Below, in pieces: positions 1 through 12,261 of a stretch of 64,000 nt of DNA. The notes beneath the pieces were generated by a model. That model saw nothing but the letters and a program-made list of their open reading frames with translations, made no database searches and had not been told where the DNA came from. This DNA is from Sindora glabra (Eukaryota; Streptophyta; Magnoliopsida; Fabales; Fabaceae). The stretch is taken from positions 24,037,883-24,101,882 of the forward strand of contig CM035230.1 of the NCBI GenBank assembly GCA_020226215.1, given 5' to 3'. How positions within the stretch are numbered: the first letter of the stretch is position 1; the number at the start of each line of letters is the position of its first letter. The position numbers and the translations under genes were made by a program.

Positions 1-99
1 TTATACCTGCTTTAATAATTAAAATCTATGATGCAAGGTACCTAATTCCTATTATCCAACATATCCTTAAAAAAAATAGCTTAATCTGATTTATTAACT

Positions 100-2220
100 C
101 TAATTGAGCGAGTCGAATAGTAGAATTTGCTACATCTCAAGCTACTACACTACCTTATGAAATATCTACTAATTGTCTTTAAATCAAGATCTTTTGTTAA
201 GGGAACATATGGCATCATCTTAAATTTACAAGTCTAAGCATGAAAGTGTATCAGACTACATCTTTTACCATATAATAACTTGAAAGGGGTTTTAGGTACT
301 GACTTGCTAAGAATTTAATTCAATATATATATATATATAACAATATTTAGTGTATTATCTTATAAGAATTTTAGCAATGAAGAATAGCCTAACATTCACC
401 TCACTATGTCTATGAATCTCTGATTCCTTTTTTATGCAATTTTGTTTTGTTTTAACATTATAGGCAAAGTGTAACTTGCTTTAATTTCATACTTATGTAG
501 GTATCAAGTAAAAAAACCATGATATCCTCTAGTTTTATCATACTTACTATAATACTCACTACTTTTATTAGAGTTGATACTCTTTAATTTTTTTCCTGAT
601 TTGAGCCCAACCATTGCCTTAAAGGACTAAAGGACTTCTGGTGATTTTGACTTCTTATTAAGTTTTCTACTTAACCATATTTGGAATAATGACTAATCAA
701 GGTGATAAAGTATTTGTATTCACCCATAGTACCTAGTGCAATGGGTCTATTAATCTTGGTGTGGATCAATTCTAAGATATTGTCTTTTCTACTTCTCTGT
801 CCTTTTTTAGCTTTACATATCCTAAAATCTAAGAAATATATATCTTGAAGTACTTTCTCCTTTATAAGTCTTTATATCTTTTCTTAAGAAACATGCCATA
901 AATGTTTGTGCCAAAGCATTGAGGATCTCTAATTGATTTTACTTATCTTCTTTCCAATAACAATATTTATAGAATGTTAGGATCAAGATCAATTTTATAC
1001 AATCCATCACATAATAAATCAATACTTACAGCAAAAGAATTATAAACTAATTCAAATTTCCCATTTCCAAAATGACAAAAGTGTCCAACACTATCTAAGG
1101 TAGCTACAAAAAATTAAATTCCTTTTTGTGGAAGGTACATAAATAATATTATCCTAAAGTAACTCATGTCTAGATGATAAACTTAAAGAAACTATTCCAA
1201 AATGCTCCACTTCTATTCTATCTCCATTTCCATGTTGCATAACTATATCTTCTTCATTTGATTTCTTCTAGTTTTTTAGTGTTTATAAATAATTTGTCAT
1301 AGGAATGTTAGCACCATTGTCTAACCATTGTTGAGAAAAAGATGGCTTTTCAACGATTGAACATAATGAAAATGAAAATTATTTTATTTTATATAGATAT
1401 CTATTATATTATTTTTATTATATTATATTATTTTTCTATTTTTATTAAATTCTTTAGTATTTTTGTTATTTATTATTTTAATGTTCATATTCAATTAAAT
1501 ATTGCAATTTTCTAATTTTTAATACTTTTTATTCATTATTCGATATCAATATAAGTATTTTTTTAAGCTCAAAATATACTAGATCTAAAAAGGTACCTTT
1601 GTTCTTTTTCTCACCTTATTTCTAGTACTTGAAGTAATTTATTTTTTTTGTGCCTATACCTTTTTACAAAATCTATAATTACTTTTGAATTTTACTTTTT
1701 TAGGCTTCTGGCATTGTCCATTTGTCTCACCTTTCTTCCTTTTATAGGTATACTTGTCTTTGCTATCTTTCTAATTTGTCCTCATATCTTATTTTAAAGT
1801 TGAACTATAAGTAGTGTAATTAACCACATAAGCTTTTTCTCTTCCTTGTATCTTTCTCAACTTAAGTAACAATCAAAATTAGCTCATTTATGGTTCACTC
1901 ACTTTTTTTAGTATTGTTAAAAGTCTTTAAACTATCAAATTAAGTTGGTAAAGATTTCAACATTCACCAAGTTAGATAATTGTGACTTAGTTCAACTTTC
2001 ATACCTTTTAGCTTATTATAATAGATGATCAACCTTAATATATGCTTTAGTACTCCATAAACCCCATTATCTATAGTTTTCTTTAGTAATGAGAGGTAAT
2101 GTCCCTTAACCTTTTCAAATTTGACATACTTTTTAGCCATAAAATCCATTAATGCCTTAGCATATTCATTTTTAGGGATGCTTTCCCTAAGGGTTTTATC
2201 TATTGTATATTTTATCATTA
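100..2220 (-). pseudogene. Ty1/copia retrotransposon polyprotein relic (gag to integrase)
   Basis: Conceptual translation of the minus strand gives consecutive pieces of a copia polyprotein in the right order, broken by many stops and frameshifts. At 2218-1964 is an open gag (UBN2-like) stretch with residues such as KYVKFEKVKGHYLSLL and YYNKLKGMKVELS. Around 1690-1640 is a zinc-knuckle-like remnant (YRFCKKV). Around 1180-1130 is a piece resembling the protease/linker region (IIYVPSTKRNLI). Near 920-880 is the GAG-pre-integrase signature (LWHKHLWHVS), followed near 790-690 by integrase core (ELIHTKINRP, GEYKYFITLISHYSKYG). No reverse transcriptase is seen, and the element may continue beyond base 1. 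No LTR pair could be defined. The assignment rests on recognised family motifs; exact limits are uncertain. Confidence 0.8.
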
Positions 2221-4230
2221 GAACACACCTTATTTGAGTAGGTCCATTTCTGATGTTTACTATTTTATTTTACCATGGAGTTAATATCAATAGTGAGCTC
2301 CACTTTCCTAATTACCAAATCTAGATTAGTTACCACTAGATAGAATTTTAATGACTTAGCTTAATCCTTATAATTATTTGTCTTATTTAGTGTCTTAGTT
2401 GCATTCAATTGCATAGATAAATGAGCTAATGAAAAAATTCAATACATTACTACATATTTTACTTTAATCATATTTTTAATATTTCTCCTTATTAAACTAT
2501 GCAATTATACACAATATAATACTATAAGATATAACATCGATGTGGTCTTTAAGACTTTATAATAAAACAAGAACTAAATACTACATTTTTAAAACCTAAG
2601 ACTAATAGGGGCTAATTTTTTTTTAAAATATAATATTTAATCTTACATTTATGTTATCACTAACAAGTTGCATTGATAATATTAAACCAATAGAATATTT
2701 AAATATTATTAATATAACATCCTTCATAGTCTAATAGTATTTTAGTTATTCATTAATAAAATTTTATGTAGTCGGGCCTACAATAGATGAGTCCATAATT
2801 TCATAAAATTTTATGACATAATATAAGCCCAATTGGCTCTTACAAAATAATTCTCTTTATGCATATATATATATATATATGCAAAATTAATTTAAAGGCC
2901 GAATAGTAATAAAAGAATTTTAAAAAAATATATGTGGTGGCCTAAATTATAGGAATCACATGGTAAATATTTCAAACTTAAAAAAATTCAAATGGACACT
3001 TAAATAAAATGGGTAAAAAAATAATTAAAATATTTTTAATTTCAAAAAATTCTAAAAAATTATTCATAGTTATGAGTTCGAAGAGTGAAGTTTAGTGGTG
3101 CAATTTTTATTGCCATTCAATGCCAGTAAGTCAGACCATGGCTTACAAGCCCATAAATCTTCTTAAACCTCTAGCTAGGTCTAGAATTAAGTCGCTTAAC
3201 CTAGTCCAATTTCAACCCAAAGTTATTTTAATGATTTTTAGTGCAATTTTTGACACAATTTTTTATTAGGTTTTCATCCTAGACACGATTTAAAACTAAT
3301 CTGGTAAAGATTTCATCCAAAAACTTGATGAATTTGCTCTAGTGTGAAATTCAAATTTTCTATAAAACTTTAATTCCCATTTAATGTCTTAAAATAGTAA
3401 AATTCTTCATTTTTGCATTTTTTTAATTTTTAAATATATTTTGCATTAATGTAAAATCATAAAAACATTCTATTTCTTAATCCTATTTTTTTGGAAAATT
3501 TTCAAACTTTTTTTAAACTTTCAAATAGTAAAACATTGATTTCAACCTATTTTTAAATGCATTTTCATAAAAGATAACTAGTACTCATTAAAGAATAATC
3601 AAAACTAATAAAAAATGCCTTTTTATGCATTCATGATTTTTTTTTGAAAAAGTTTAAAACTTTTCCTTTCTTGATGTTTCAATTAGGATTTTATGATTCC
3701 AATTGTGGGATTTCCAAAAGTCTAACTCATCTTTGACCAAAAACACTGCCCACTATTTTTTTTTGGGAGATTATACATATGATAAAATTTAGAAACTATT
3801 TTGGAATATAAACATAAATATATGTAATCGATGAAATATATTGACTTAAATTATTTAGTAAATATATAAGCAAAAAATTGGCAAATCATAATGTACAAAA
3901 TCAGTCACTAAATAGTATTTAACAATATACACATATCATAATTAGTACAAAATTTGTGCAAATTAACTAGTATAAATCATTGATAACAATTCTAAAATAA
4001 TAATAACAATATATAACAATAAAATTAATAAATAATCTCAAGGTTTGAAATGGTTGTGATATTTATAGCAACACTTGACCAATTTCAGAAATCATAGGAA
4101 TCGTGAAAAAATGTAATCAAATTTACATATCTATCAACCATGTTTACATGATTTATATGGGCTCTAATGCTAATTATTAAAATTTTTCCATTGATTAAAT
4201 TTTATTATTCGCCATAAATCATATAACTAG
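2221..4230. other. AT-rich intergenic DNA, no gene seen
   Basis: No coding segment or structural RNA is recognisable. The stretch includes a short TA run near 2863-2882 and runs up to the target site of the CACTA element. It could hold the LTR of the adjacent copia relic, but no second copy is present to prove it. Confidence 0.5.
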
Positions 4231-4233
4231 ACA

Positions 4234-4345
4234 CACTACAACAAAAAGCAGCAATAACGACGACACTTTTAGCGGCGACAAAATTTCGGTCGTCGCTAAA
4301 GGTATTTCCGGCGACTATTGTCGTCGGTAAAAATGGAAAAACTTT
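4234..4345. repeat. CACTA 5' terminal and subterminal repeats
   Basis: The inverted terminus is followed by short inverted motifs of the type AGCGGCGAC and GTCGTCGCT, for example around 4270-4300 and 4309-4330. In CACTA elements such subterminal motifs are the binding sites of the element-encoded DNA-binding protein. Only about 100 bp of this kind is present here, against about 475 bp at the other end. Confidence 0.85.
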
Positions 4346-4833
4346 TCAGAGGGAACAGAATTGGGTGGCAGGAAGAAATAGGCTTTTTTAATTTTAGTAT
4401 ATTTATTTTTTATATATGTTGATATATATTAATTTTGTATATTATATCTTTTAATTTGTTAGTTATTATTAGCACTTAGCTTAGTTCGTGGAGAGTATTC
4501 AGAGTTGATCAGTAGATTTTTACCATTGAAGTACGTAAATAAAAAAGTATAATTTTTTTTGTGTACTAATTTATTTAATTTACTCAAATAGTTTACAATG
4601 AATTAATGGAATTGATAGTATGTTTAATTTAATATGAAATTTTATATTATTTAATTTTGCATATTGTAAATTTTAAATTGATTTATGTAAATTTAACTTA
4701 GCATTAATTTTATAAATATAAATTTGATTATTATTATATATGCATCTCTCAATTTACAATTTTGAAGTATACAATATATGTGTAGATTATTCATTTAGAA
4801 TAATGTAAGATAAAATAGTTATGATATTTTATT

Positions 4834-5694
4834 CACAAAATTTAAAATTTGTGATGCAATTTAAGAAACTTCAAACTTACTAGATTTGATGAAATAATGT
4901 AAGATAGAAAATTAGAATAAATATATTAATTTATCTTAGAAAATAAGATATTATGATAATATAATCTCTTTTTTAATTGAGATTGAAACTTAACAATTCA
5001 AATTGTATTATTTACACACCATACTAAGAAAAATTCAATTAAACTAGAGACTACATAAAAATAAAATCCTAACAATCCAAATTATAATATTTACATTACA
5101 TAAAAATTAAAAATTTCAAAACACTAGGAAGTTCGCATGAAAATCACCCCCTTCTTGGATAAAACAACATTTACTTAAATAAAGAAGCTGAATTGTGCAT
5201 CTTGTAAATAATATACACCTTATAAAACTAAACTTACTTAAATTTACAACTAGGAAGTCCGTACACAAAATCTAAAATTTATGATGCAATTTAGGAAACT
5301 TCAAACTTATTAGATTCGATGAAATAATGTAAGATAGAAAATTAGAATAAATATATAAATCTATCTTAAAAAAATAAGAGATTACAATAATATAATCTCT
5401 TTTTTAATTGAGATTGAAACTTAACAATTCAAATTGTATTATTTACACCACATACTAAGAAAAATTCAATTAAACTAGAGACTACATAAAAATAAAACCT
5501 TAACAATCCAAATTATGATATTTGCATTACATAAAAATTAAAATTTTCAAAACACTAGGAAGTTCGCATGAAAATCACCCCCCTCTTGGATAAAATAACA
5601 TTTACTTAAATAAAGAAGCTAAATTGTGCATCTTATCAATAATATACACTTTATAAAACTAAACTTACTTAAATTTACAACTAGGAAGTCCGTA
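4834..5694. repeat. Tandem duplication of about 430 bp inside the CACTA element
   Basis: Bases 4834-5263 and 5264-5694 are two head-to-tail copies that differ by scattered substitutions and single-base indels. Both start with CACAAAAT and end with AACTAGGAAGTCCGTA. A short partial third copy of the unit's 3' portion (AAAGAAGCTGAATTGTGCA) follows near 5716-5737. The unit has no evident coding capacity. It lies in the untranslated region upstream of the transposase gene, so it lengthens that leader or intron. Confidence 0.9.
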
Positions 5695-6098
5695 TTCATA
5701 GTATACACCTCTCTATAAAGAAGCTGAATTGTGCACCTTATTAATATAGTAAAGTAGATGATACTTTTGAATTCCCACAAGCTTATTGTGAAACATAACG
5801 GTTGTTATGAATATTTAGAAAAATCAATAATCTACATAATAAGTTACGTAAATAACAGTACTGACACTTAAACAACGATACTCATAAAATGTTGTATTGT
5901 TAATTTTAATTATTGTAAATATATTTTTACAATAATTCCAAATAGAACTGCATTTGCATTTAAATTATAAGCTTAGACTTGTTCAAGGGTTGGATGTTTT
6001 CTGAACATCAATTAACCCTTGAATTATCCTGAAAAGTTGGACAGTTTAATTTATCGGGCTCTTGTTTGATATTGTAGAAATATCTTAGCATCCTAACT

Positions 6099-6148
6099 GT
6101 TCTCCGGGTATAAACTATACACGTGTATAGTTTAGGCACTTGGAGAAC
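6099..6148. promoter_or_regulatory. Interrupted 50-bp inverted repeat with a perfect 24-bp palindrome and G-box core
   Basis: Bases 6111-6134 form a perfect palindrome centred on CACGTG (half-site TAAACTATACAC). Outer arms GTTCTCC (6099-6105) and GGAGAAC (6142-6148) extend it after short unpaired gaps of 5 and 7 bases. It lies about 210 bp upstream of the transposase start codon. It could be a promoter element read by bZIP/bHLH factors, a transposase binding site, or a structured leader; none of these is demonstrated. Confidence 0.5.
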
Positions 6149-6355
6149 CATAGGGAGATGCTGCCGAAATTTCTGCACAAGTCAATCGATGAGTGTGGAT
6201 AAATTGAAAAAAATAATAACTATAGAAATATCTCGAATGGGATAGGATCCTACCCTTTAAAATTGGAGTGATACGGTGCATTTAGGGTGACTGTCAAATA
6301 TTAATCAACATACTTTATTTCACCTACAGCAATTTCCTTCCTGTTCAGTGATACA

Positions 6356-9300
6356 ATGTCTATCGATAAAAGTTGGATACATCTACCCAATTGATTGTCG
6401 GATGAGTATTGGAATGGTGCAGTAAGATTTGTTCAAAGAGCCAAAAACTTTGCCAATGAAAGGGGTATGGTAAGATGTCCATGCAAAAAGTGTGTGAATT
6501 TAATATTCCAGCCATTACTAACATTGGAGGCGCATATTATAGATAATGGATTTCATCCATTATACATAAATTGGGTATATCACGGTGAAGCAGATGTTTC
6601 GACTTCTAGAGAAACTAGTGGGATATCTCCTAACAATAGAGATGAGCTGGCAAATATTATACATGATTTCATTGGCCTTGAGGCAACTGAAGTTGATTTT
6701 CACAATGACGAGTACAGGTGTGAGAATGCGGCTGACGAAGACATTGGAACAAAATATAGTAACTGTGATAACCTATTCGAGCAAGTAGAAATAGAGTTGT
6801 ATCCAGGTTGCACAACATTTTCAGCATTGAACTTCTTGGTCAAACTTATGCATTTGAAGGTTCTACATAAGTGGACAAACAAATCATTTGATGCTCTTCT
6901 TCGATTATTAAAAGAGACACTTCCAAACGATAATAAATTGCCTGATTCATACTATGGTGCAAGGAAATGGCTCAAAAAGTTGGGGTTGGGGTATGAATCA
7001 ATCCATGTATACAAACATGATTGCGCACTTTTTTGGAAAGATCATGCTTCTAAAGATAATTATCCAATTTGTGGGGAGAGTTGATGGGTAAATAAAACTA
7101 CAAAAGGAAAGAAGGTGCCCCAAAAAGTGGTTTGATATTTTCCTTTAACTCCTCGACTACAGCGTCTATATCGGTCAAGACATGCTGTAAAAAACATGAT
7201 ATGGCATCACACTGGAAAATCAAAAGAAGATGGAGTAATGCGACATCCCGTGGATGGAAAAGCTTGGCAGGAGTTTGATAAGAGGTATCCTAATTTCTCC
7301 GCTGACCCATGAAACGTCAGGTTGGGTTTAAGTGCAGAAGGATTTAATCCTTTTGGTGATAGGAACCTATCTTATAGCATGTGGCCAGTGGTTATGACTA
7401 CTTACAACTTGCCACCATGGATATGCATGAACCAATCTTTTTTCATGTTGACCCTATTAATCCCAGGGCCGCAATCGCCAGGTAAAGATATCGATGTGTT
7501 CTTACAGCCGGTCGTAGAAGAGTTGAGGGATCTCTGGGAGAGAGGAGTTGAAACTCGAGATGCAAATACAAATATGGTGTTCAATATGCGGGCAGCATTG
7601 CTCTGGACTATTAATGATTTTCCTGCTCGAAGTAGTCTATCCGGATGGAGCGGGCAAGGATACAAAGCATGTCCTATATGTAATTCGGATACTCCGTCGA
7701 TTCAAGTTAGAGGAAAAATAGCTTACGTGGGTCATCGTCATTGGCTTCCAAGAAGTCACACATGGAGAAATATGAAGGAATTCAATGGAAGGTCGGAGAG
7801 GAGACCCCCTCCTTGACCTCTTACCAATAATGTTATCATGGAACAGTTGGCCAAAGTGCCACAGAGACTTCCAGGAAAACATGCTGAATTTGGTGGTGTA
7901 AAGTGAAAGAGAGGTGTCGACGAACTTAATTGGAGCAAAAGAAGTATATTTTTTAATCTTCTTTATTGGCCAACAATGAACTTAAGGCATAACATTGATG
8001 TCATGCATGTCAAGAAAAATGTATGCGATAGCATCTTGGGTACATTATTGGAGATTGAGCACAAAACAAAGGATACAGACAATGCAAGACGAGATTTGAC
8101 AGACATGAAGATAAGGCCTAACTTGCATCTGTATAAGCAGAGGGGTCAACTTTTCAAGCCACATGCTGGATATACGCTTAACCAAGAAGAGCGAAAACGA
8201 TTTTGCCAGTATATAAAGAACGTGAAATTTCTAGATGGCTTTGCTGGGAGTCTTAGTAAGAATGTCATAGATCGTGACCTAAAGTTAAAGGGGTTGAAAT
8301 CACATGATTGTCATGTTATTATGCAAAGACTGTTAGGACCAGGTGTCCGGGCTTTTTTGCCAAAGGAATTATCATATCCATTTGTCGAGTTATGCAATTT
8401 CTTTAGTCAAATATGTGCTAGAACTCTTAACAGGGAGGATATTCTGCAAGCCAAACAAGACATTATCATAATTTTGTGCCAACTTGAGAGGATATACCCC
8501 CCAGCATTTTTTAACATAATGGTTCACTTGGTGATGCATCTGCCAGACGAAGCATTAGAAGGAGGACCCGTTCATTTTCGGTGGATGTACCCATATGAGA
8601 GGTATATAAAAAAGTTAAAGGATTACATTCAAAATCGTGCTCGACCGGAGGGTTCAATTGCAGAAGGATATATTGTTGATGAGGCGTTAACATTTTTCTC
8701 CATGTATTTGGAAGGAGTGGAAACTAGATTCAACCGCTCTGATAGAAATCAAGATGCAACACCTAGTCAAACAAGAAGGACATTGTCGATGTTCCAGTCC
8801 CAATGTCGATCGATAGGGAAGAAGACAATTTCTCATTTCGATAGGAAGGATCGGGATATTGCAGTATAGTACATCTTAAATAATTGTACTGAGATTGAAA
8901 AATATCTCCAGTGAGTATCTTAAACTTCAGTTATGTTCTTCTCCCTTTTGTGATTACAATAGACTAAGATTGTTATGTTCTACAGTGAGCATTGATTGGA
9001 ACTCGAACAAAGTGGTGCTGAAGATATTGATAGCTTACAGAGAACCAAATTCCCCTCCTGGTTTTACTCGAAGGTAAGGATTTTTTTCTTCCCAAATCCA
9101 TTGAACGGATATCTTAAATATTGTTCATTTCTCTTGTTGATATTTTAATTTAATTCTTGGAATAATTGCTACTTTTGTAGATGTACTATTTACATAGGAA
9201 CGGTTCCCCAGAGGCCACCGAAGAGTTATTGTCATTAGCATCCGGTCCCAGTTTCACTAACATGGTATACTCTGCGTGTATTGTGAATGGAGTACGTTTT

Positions 9301-9966
9301 GTAGCCAAAGCTCGGGATGAGAAGCATAAAACGCAAAATAGTGGCATTTCTGTTCCGGGGATTGATGGCAACATGTTTTATGGTGTACTGGAAGAAATAA
9401 TTGAGTTGACCTATTTAAATAAGTACAATGTGACTTTATTTAAATGCAAGTGGTATGACACTAATCCTACAAAGAAGAAACTTTATACTAACAAGAATAT
9501 CACAAGTATCTCCATCAACGGACAATGGTACAAGGATGATCCTTACATACTTGCTACTCAAGCAAAACAAGTGTTTTACATTGAGGATCTCCTTAATGGA
9601 TCAAATTGGAGGGTCGTCCATAATATGGTGCATCGCGATATATGGGATCTACCCAGTGATGAAGATAATGCACAAGACCTGTTATTTCTGCAGGATAGTA
9701 ACTCGTCCAACTTCAACCTCACAGTTGATCTGGGAGATTTCGATCTAGTACATCTAGGTAATGAAAGAAATAATCCTTCAATCGTTCCAACACATAGGAA
9801 TGTTGGACCTGGTGCTCATGGAGAAGACACCTTCATCGATGATGATGAGAGCCTTGAAGACGAAACAATTGATGATTATATGGATGGGGAGCCCACACAA
9901 TCTAATAATGAAAGAGAATTCGATGACCATCAGTCTGTTAGGTTCACTGACACTGATTCTGACTAG
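6356..9966 (+). pseudogene. TNP2-type CACTA transposase gene with in-frame stop codons
   Basis: Encodes the enzyme that cuts and pastes CACTA elements. Three exons are inferred: 6356-8910, 8986-9073 and 9181-9966, 1143 codons in total, joined in phase at GT-AG introns. In order the product shows a transposase-associated N-terminal domain with a CPCKKC motif (about residues 1-80), the Tnp2 transposase domain (about 240-560, with YSMWPVVMTTYNLPPW and LRHNIDVMHVKKNVCD), a DUF4218 domain (about 600-750, with RWMYPYERYI), a DUF4216 domain (about 960-1040, with KCKWYDTN) and an acidic tail. Exon 1 stays in a single frame but has stops at 6392, 7082, 7133, 7310, 7814, 7904 and 8867; exon 2 has one at 8993. 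TGA stops sit where relatives often have Arg. There is no frameshift. The start codon was chosen because M-S-I-D-K-S-W matches how this family usually begins. As it stands the gene is not translatable. Confidence 0.93.
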
Positions 9967-10123
9967 GGAAAAAATAACATATTCAAACTACAACTACAAC
10001 TCATAATTGTGTAAGCATGATTATTAAAATAATAAATGTGATTGTAAGAGATTGAACCATTTTATCCTTCAACTGGACATTGAGTTCTTTTTAATTACTT
10101 ATATGATGTGTATTATTTTAGTC

Positions 10124-11937
10124 ATGGCGGATGTTAAGGCACGATACCACTGAGGTGACGCTGGAGGCGACCCACCGGAGCGACCCAGCCGTATTCCATC
10201 TCAGTGTGAGGGCTCAGGTATTTGTTATTAACTATGCATATCTAAGCTTGATTAAATATTATGTTTATTTTGTTAATATTTTTCTTTATTAAATAAAGTA
10301 GCACCTGCTAAGAAGAGGGGGCCGAATAGGTCCCTAAGACTGCATGAGAAGATTGACAGGGGTGGAGGCAGACCGGTGCCTGTACAGTTTGATACGACTG
10401 GTACATGGCATGCGGTTGGTAAGAATGCCAGTCATCTCCCTCGTGATACTGGCAGCATGATCCGCGCCCACGTGCCGCCCTATTATAAGTCATGGCGGGT
10501 TGTACCTCAGGAGATTCGAGATAGAGTTATGCAGGAGGTTTGCGTAAGTATCCATTTCCTTTTGAATTAATGTCTTTGAGATTGAAATTTCTAAATATAT
10601 GACTTATAAATTTATTAAATGTCTTATAATGCAGTCCCATTTCGAGTTCCAGGGCATCTCCGAGGGTGATCGGGATAGAGCACTCTCTGGTTTGATGCGG
10701 ACTACTGCTGACCTATACCGAGATTGGAAGTACAGGTTGAATAAGTATTTCTTAGAGCATGGAGGTGATCGATACGAGGAGTATGACTTGGATCGAGCTC
10801 GACGTTGTATGCCTCGGTTTGTCTCACCGCAGACATGGCAGAGGTGTGTGGACTTCTTTGATAGTGACGAGTACAGGGTGAGTATGATATTTTATGGTAT
10901 TATGTCAGTATTTCATAATTAGTAGATTGTGAACATTAAAATTTAACTTTTTTCTCTTAATTTGCAGGAGTTGTCTGCAAGAAATACAAATAATAGAGCA
11001 CAGAAGGTTGTGAATGACTGGCATGGGTCAAAGTCTATTGCTGCACATCGCTTTGATAAGGTAATTTAAATTTTTTCTATCTTTTTTAAATATATCCATT
11101 TGTTAAATAGCATTACTACCCTTCATCCTTTTTTTTGTTGCAAAAATTGAACAGAGAAATAGAGATACTGGTGAGCTGCAGTCGGTGCCCGATAACTTTA
11201 GGGACTGACACACATATAGGTCGGAGGAGTGGGTGCATCCGATCCCTCAGGGGCAACATGTAAGTTGTTTGAATTTCATATTTTAAATAAAATTTTACAA
11301 ATATATCTTCTAAGATAGATTTCTTATTACTTTTTTTTAATAATTTAAGGCGAGGATGACTGAGCTCATGACTGAGCATGTACAGTCTAGTGTATCATCC
11401 ACTAGCCTGCCTACGACTCCTGTACAGTTAGATGAGGCTGCCATCGCCGATGAGGTACTTGGCACTCGTCGAGGGTACAGGAAGGCTGTTGGGCGTGTAT
11501 TTGCTGGTCAGACTTATCGTTCGATGGGGACTTCTAGCACGGCGACGAGCTCACAAACCGTGTCTCAGGTCGGTGAGTTGCAGGAGTAGTTACACCAGAG
11601 TCGGGAGCAGGTTGAGCAGAGCCAGCTATTGATTCAGCAGCAGCAGCAGCGACTTGATTAGCAGCAACAGCAGATTATACAGCACCAGGAGATGATGCAG
11701 TAGCAGCAGCAGATGCAGCAGCAGTTTGGGACTTATCTTGCTGAGATGACCTCGATCCTTAGACAGCAGGGTATCGTCCTACCGCCGCCTCCATTTGCTG
11801 CTGCTACACCGCCTGGGCCGAGTAGATTTGCGCCTGCACCTACCGCTCAGCCGCCACCGTCATTTTATCATCCTCGTAGTCAGGATGATGATGATGATGA
11901 TGATGACGACGACGACGACGATCACGATGCACTGTGA
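10124..11937 (+). pseudogene. Second CACTA gene (plant transposase, Ptta/En-Spm type), with stop codons
   Basis: Six exons fit GT-AG rules and join in phase into 455 codons: 10124-10217, 10302-10543, 10635-10877, 10968-11060, 11155-11259 and 11350-11937. The product resembles the plant En/Spm 'transposase 24' family that accompanies TNP2 and is thought to bind the subterminal repeats. Recognisable parts are a central domain (TGTWHAVGKNASHLPRDTG, then DRARRCMPRFVSPQTWQRC), a glutamine-rich, probably coiled-coil stretch (11590-11730), a proline-rich stretch, and a C-terminal run of 13 Asp before HDAL-stop. In-frame stops lie at 10151 and 11206 (TGA) and at 11587, 11659 and 11701 (TAG); the last three fall in or beside the glutamine tract, where CAG is the natural codon. 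It follows the TNP2 gene by about 160 bp on the same strand. Confidence 0.88.
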
Positions 11938-12261
11938 TTTTGCACCTCCCTACTTCCCCATAGTATATTTTGTTTATGTATTTTTATATTTTTTATATGT
12001 GCACATTTACATAAATGATGTATATATATTAGTTTATTTATATAAATATTATTTTTACCATTGCTTTATGAGTATTAATTTTTTATGTTGGATTAAATTG
12101 TTAAACATTATTAATAATACTACTGATATATTATAATTGTATAATTTATATTAAAATAAATTAAATTAAATTTTAAAAAATTATTAAACGGGTCAAGTAA
12201 ATTAAAATAAAGAATATATCATTTGAAATATACGATAATTTGATTTTAAATTTTTTTAAAA

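Noticed and set aside
11881..11927. GAT/GAC repeat as a stand-alone microsatellite
   Set aside because: It encodes the poly-Asp tail of the second CACTA gene in frame, directly before its stop codon, so it belongs to that gene.
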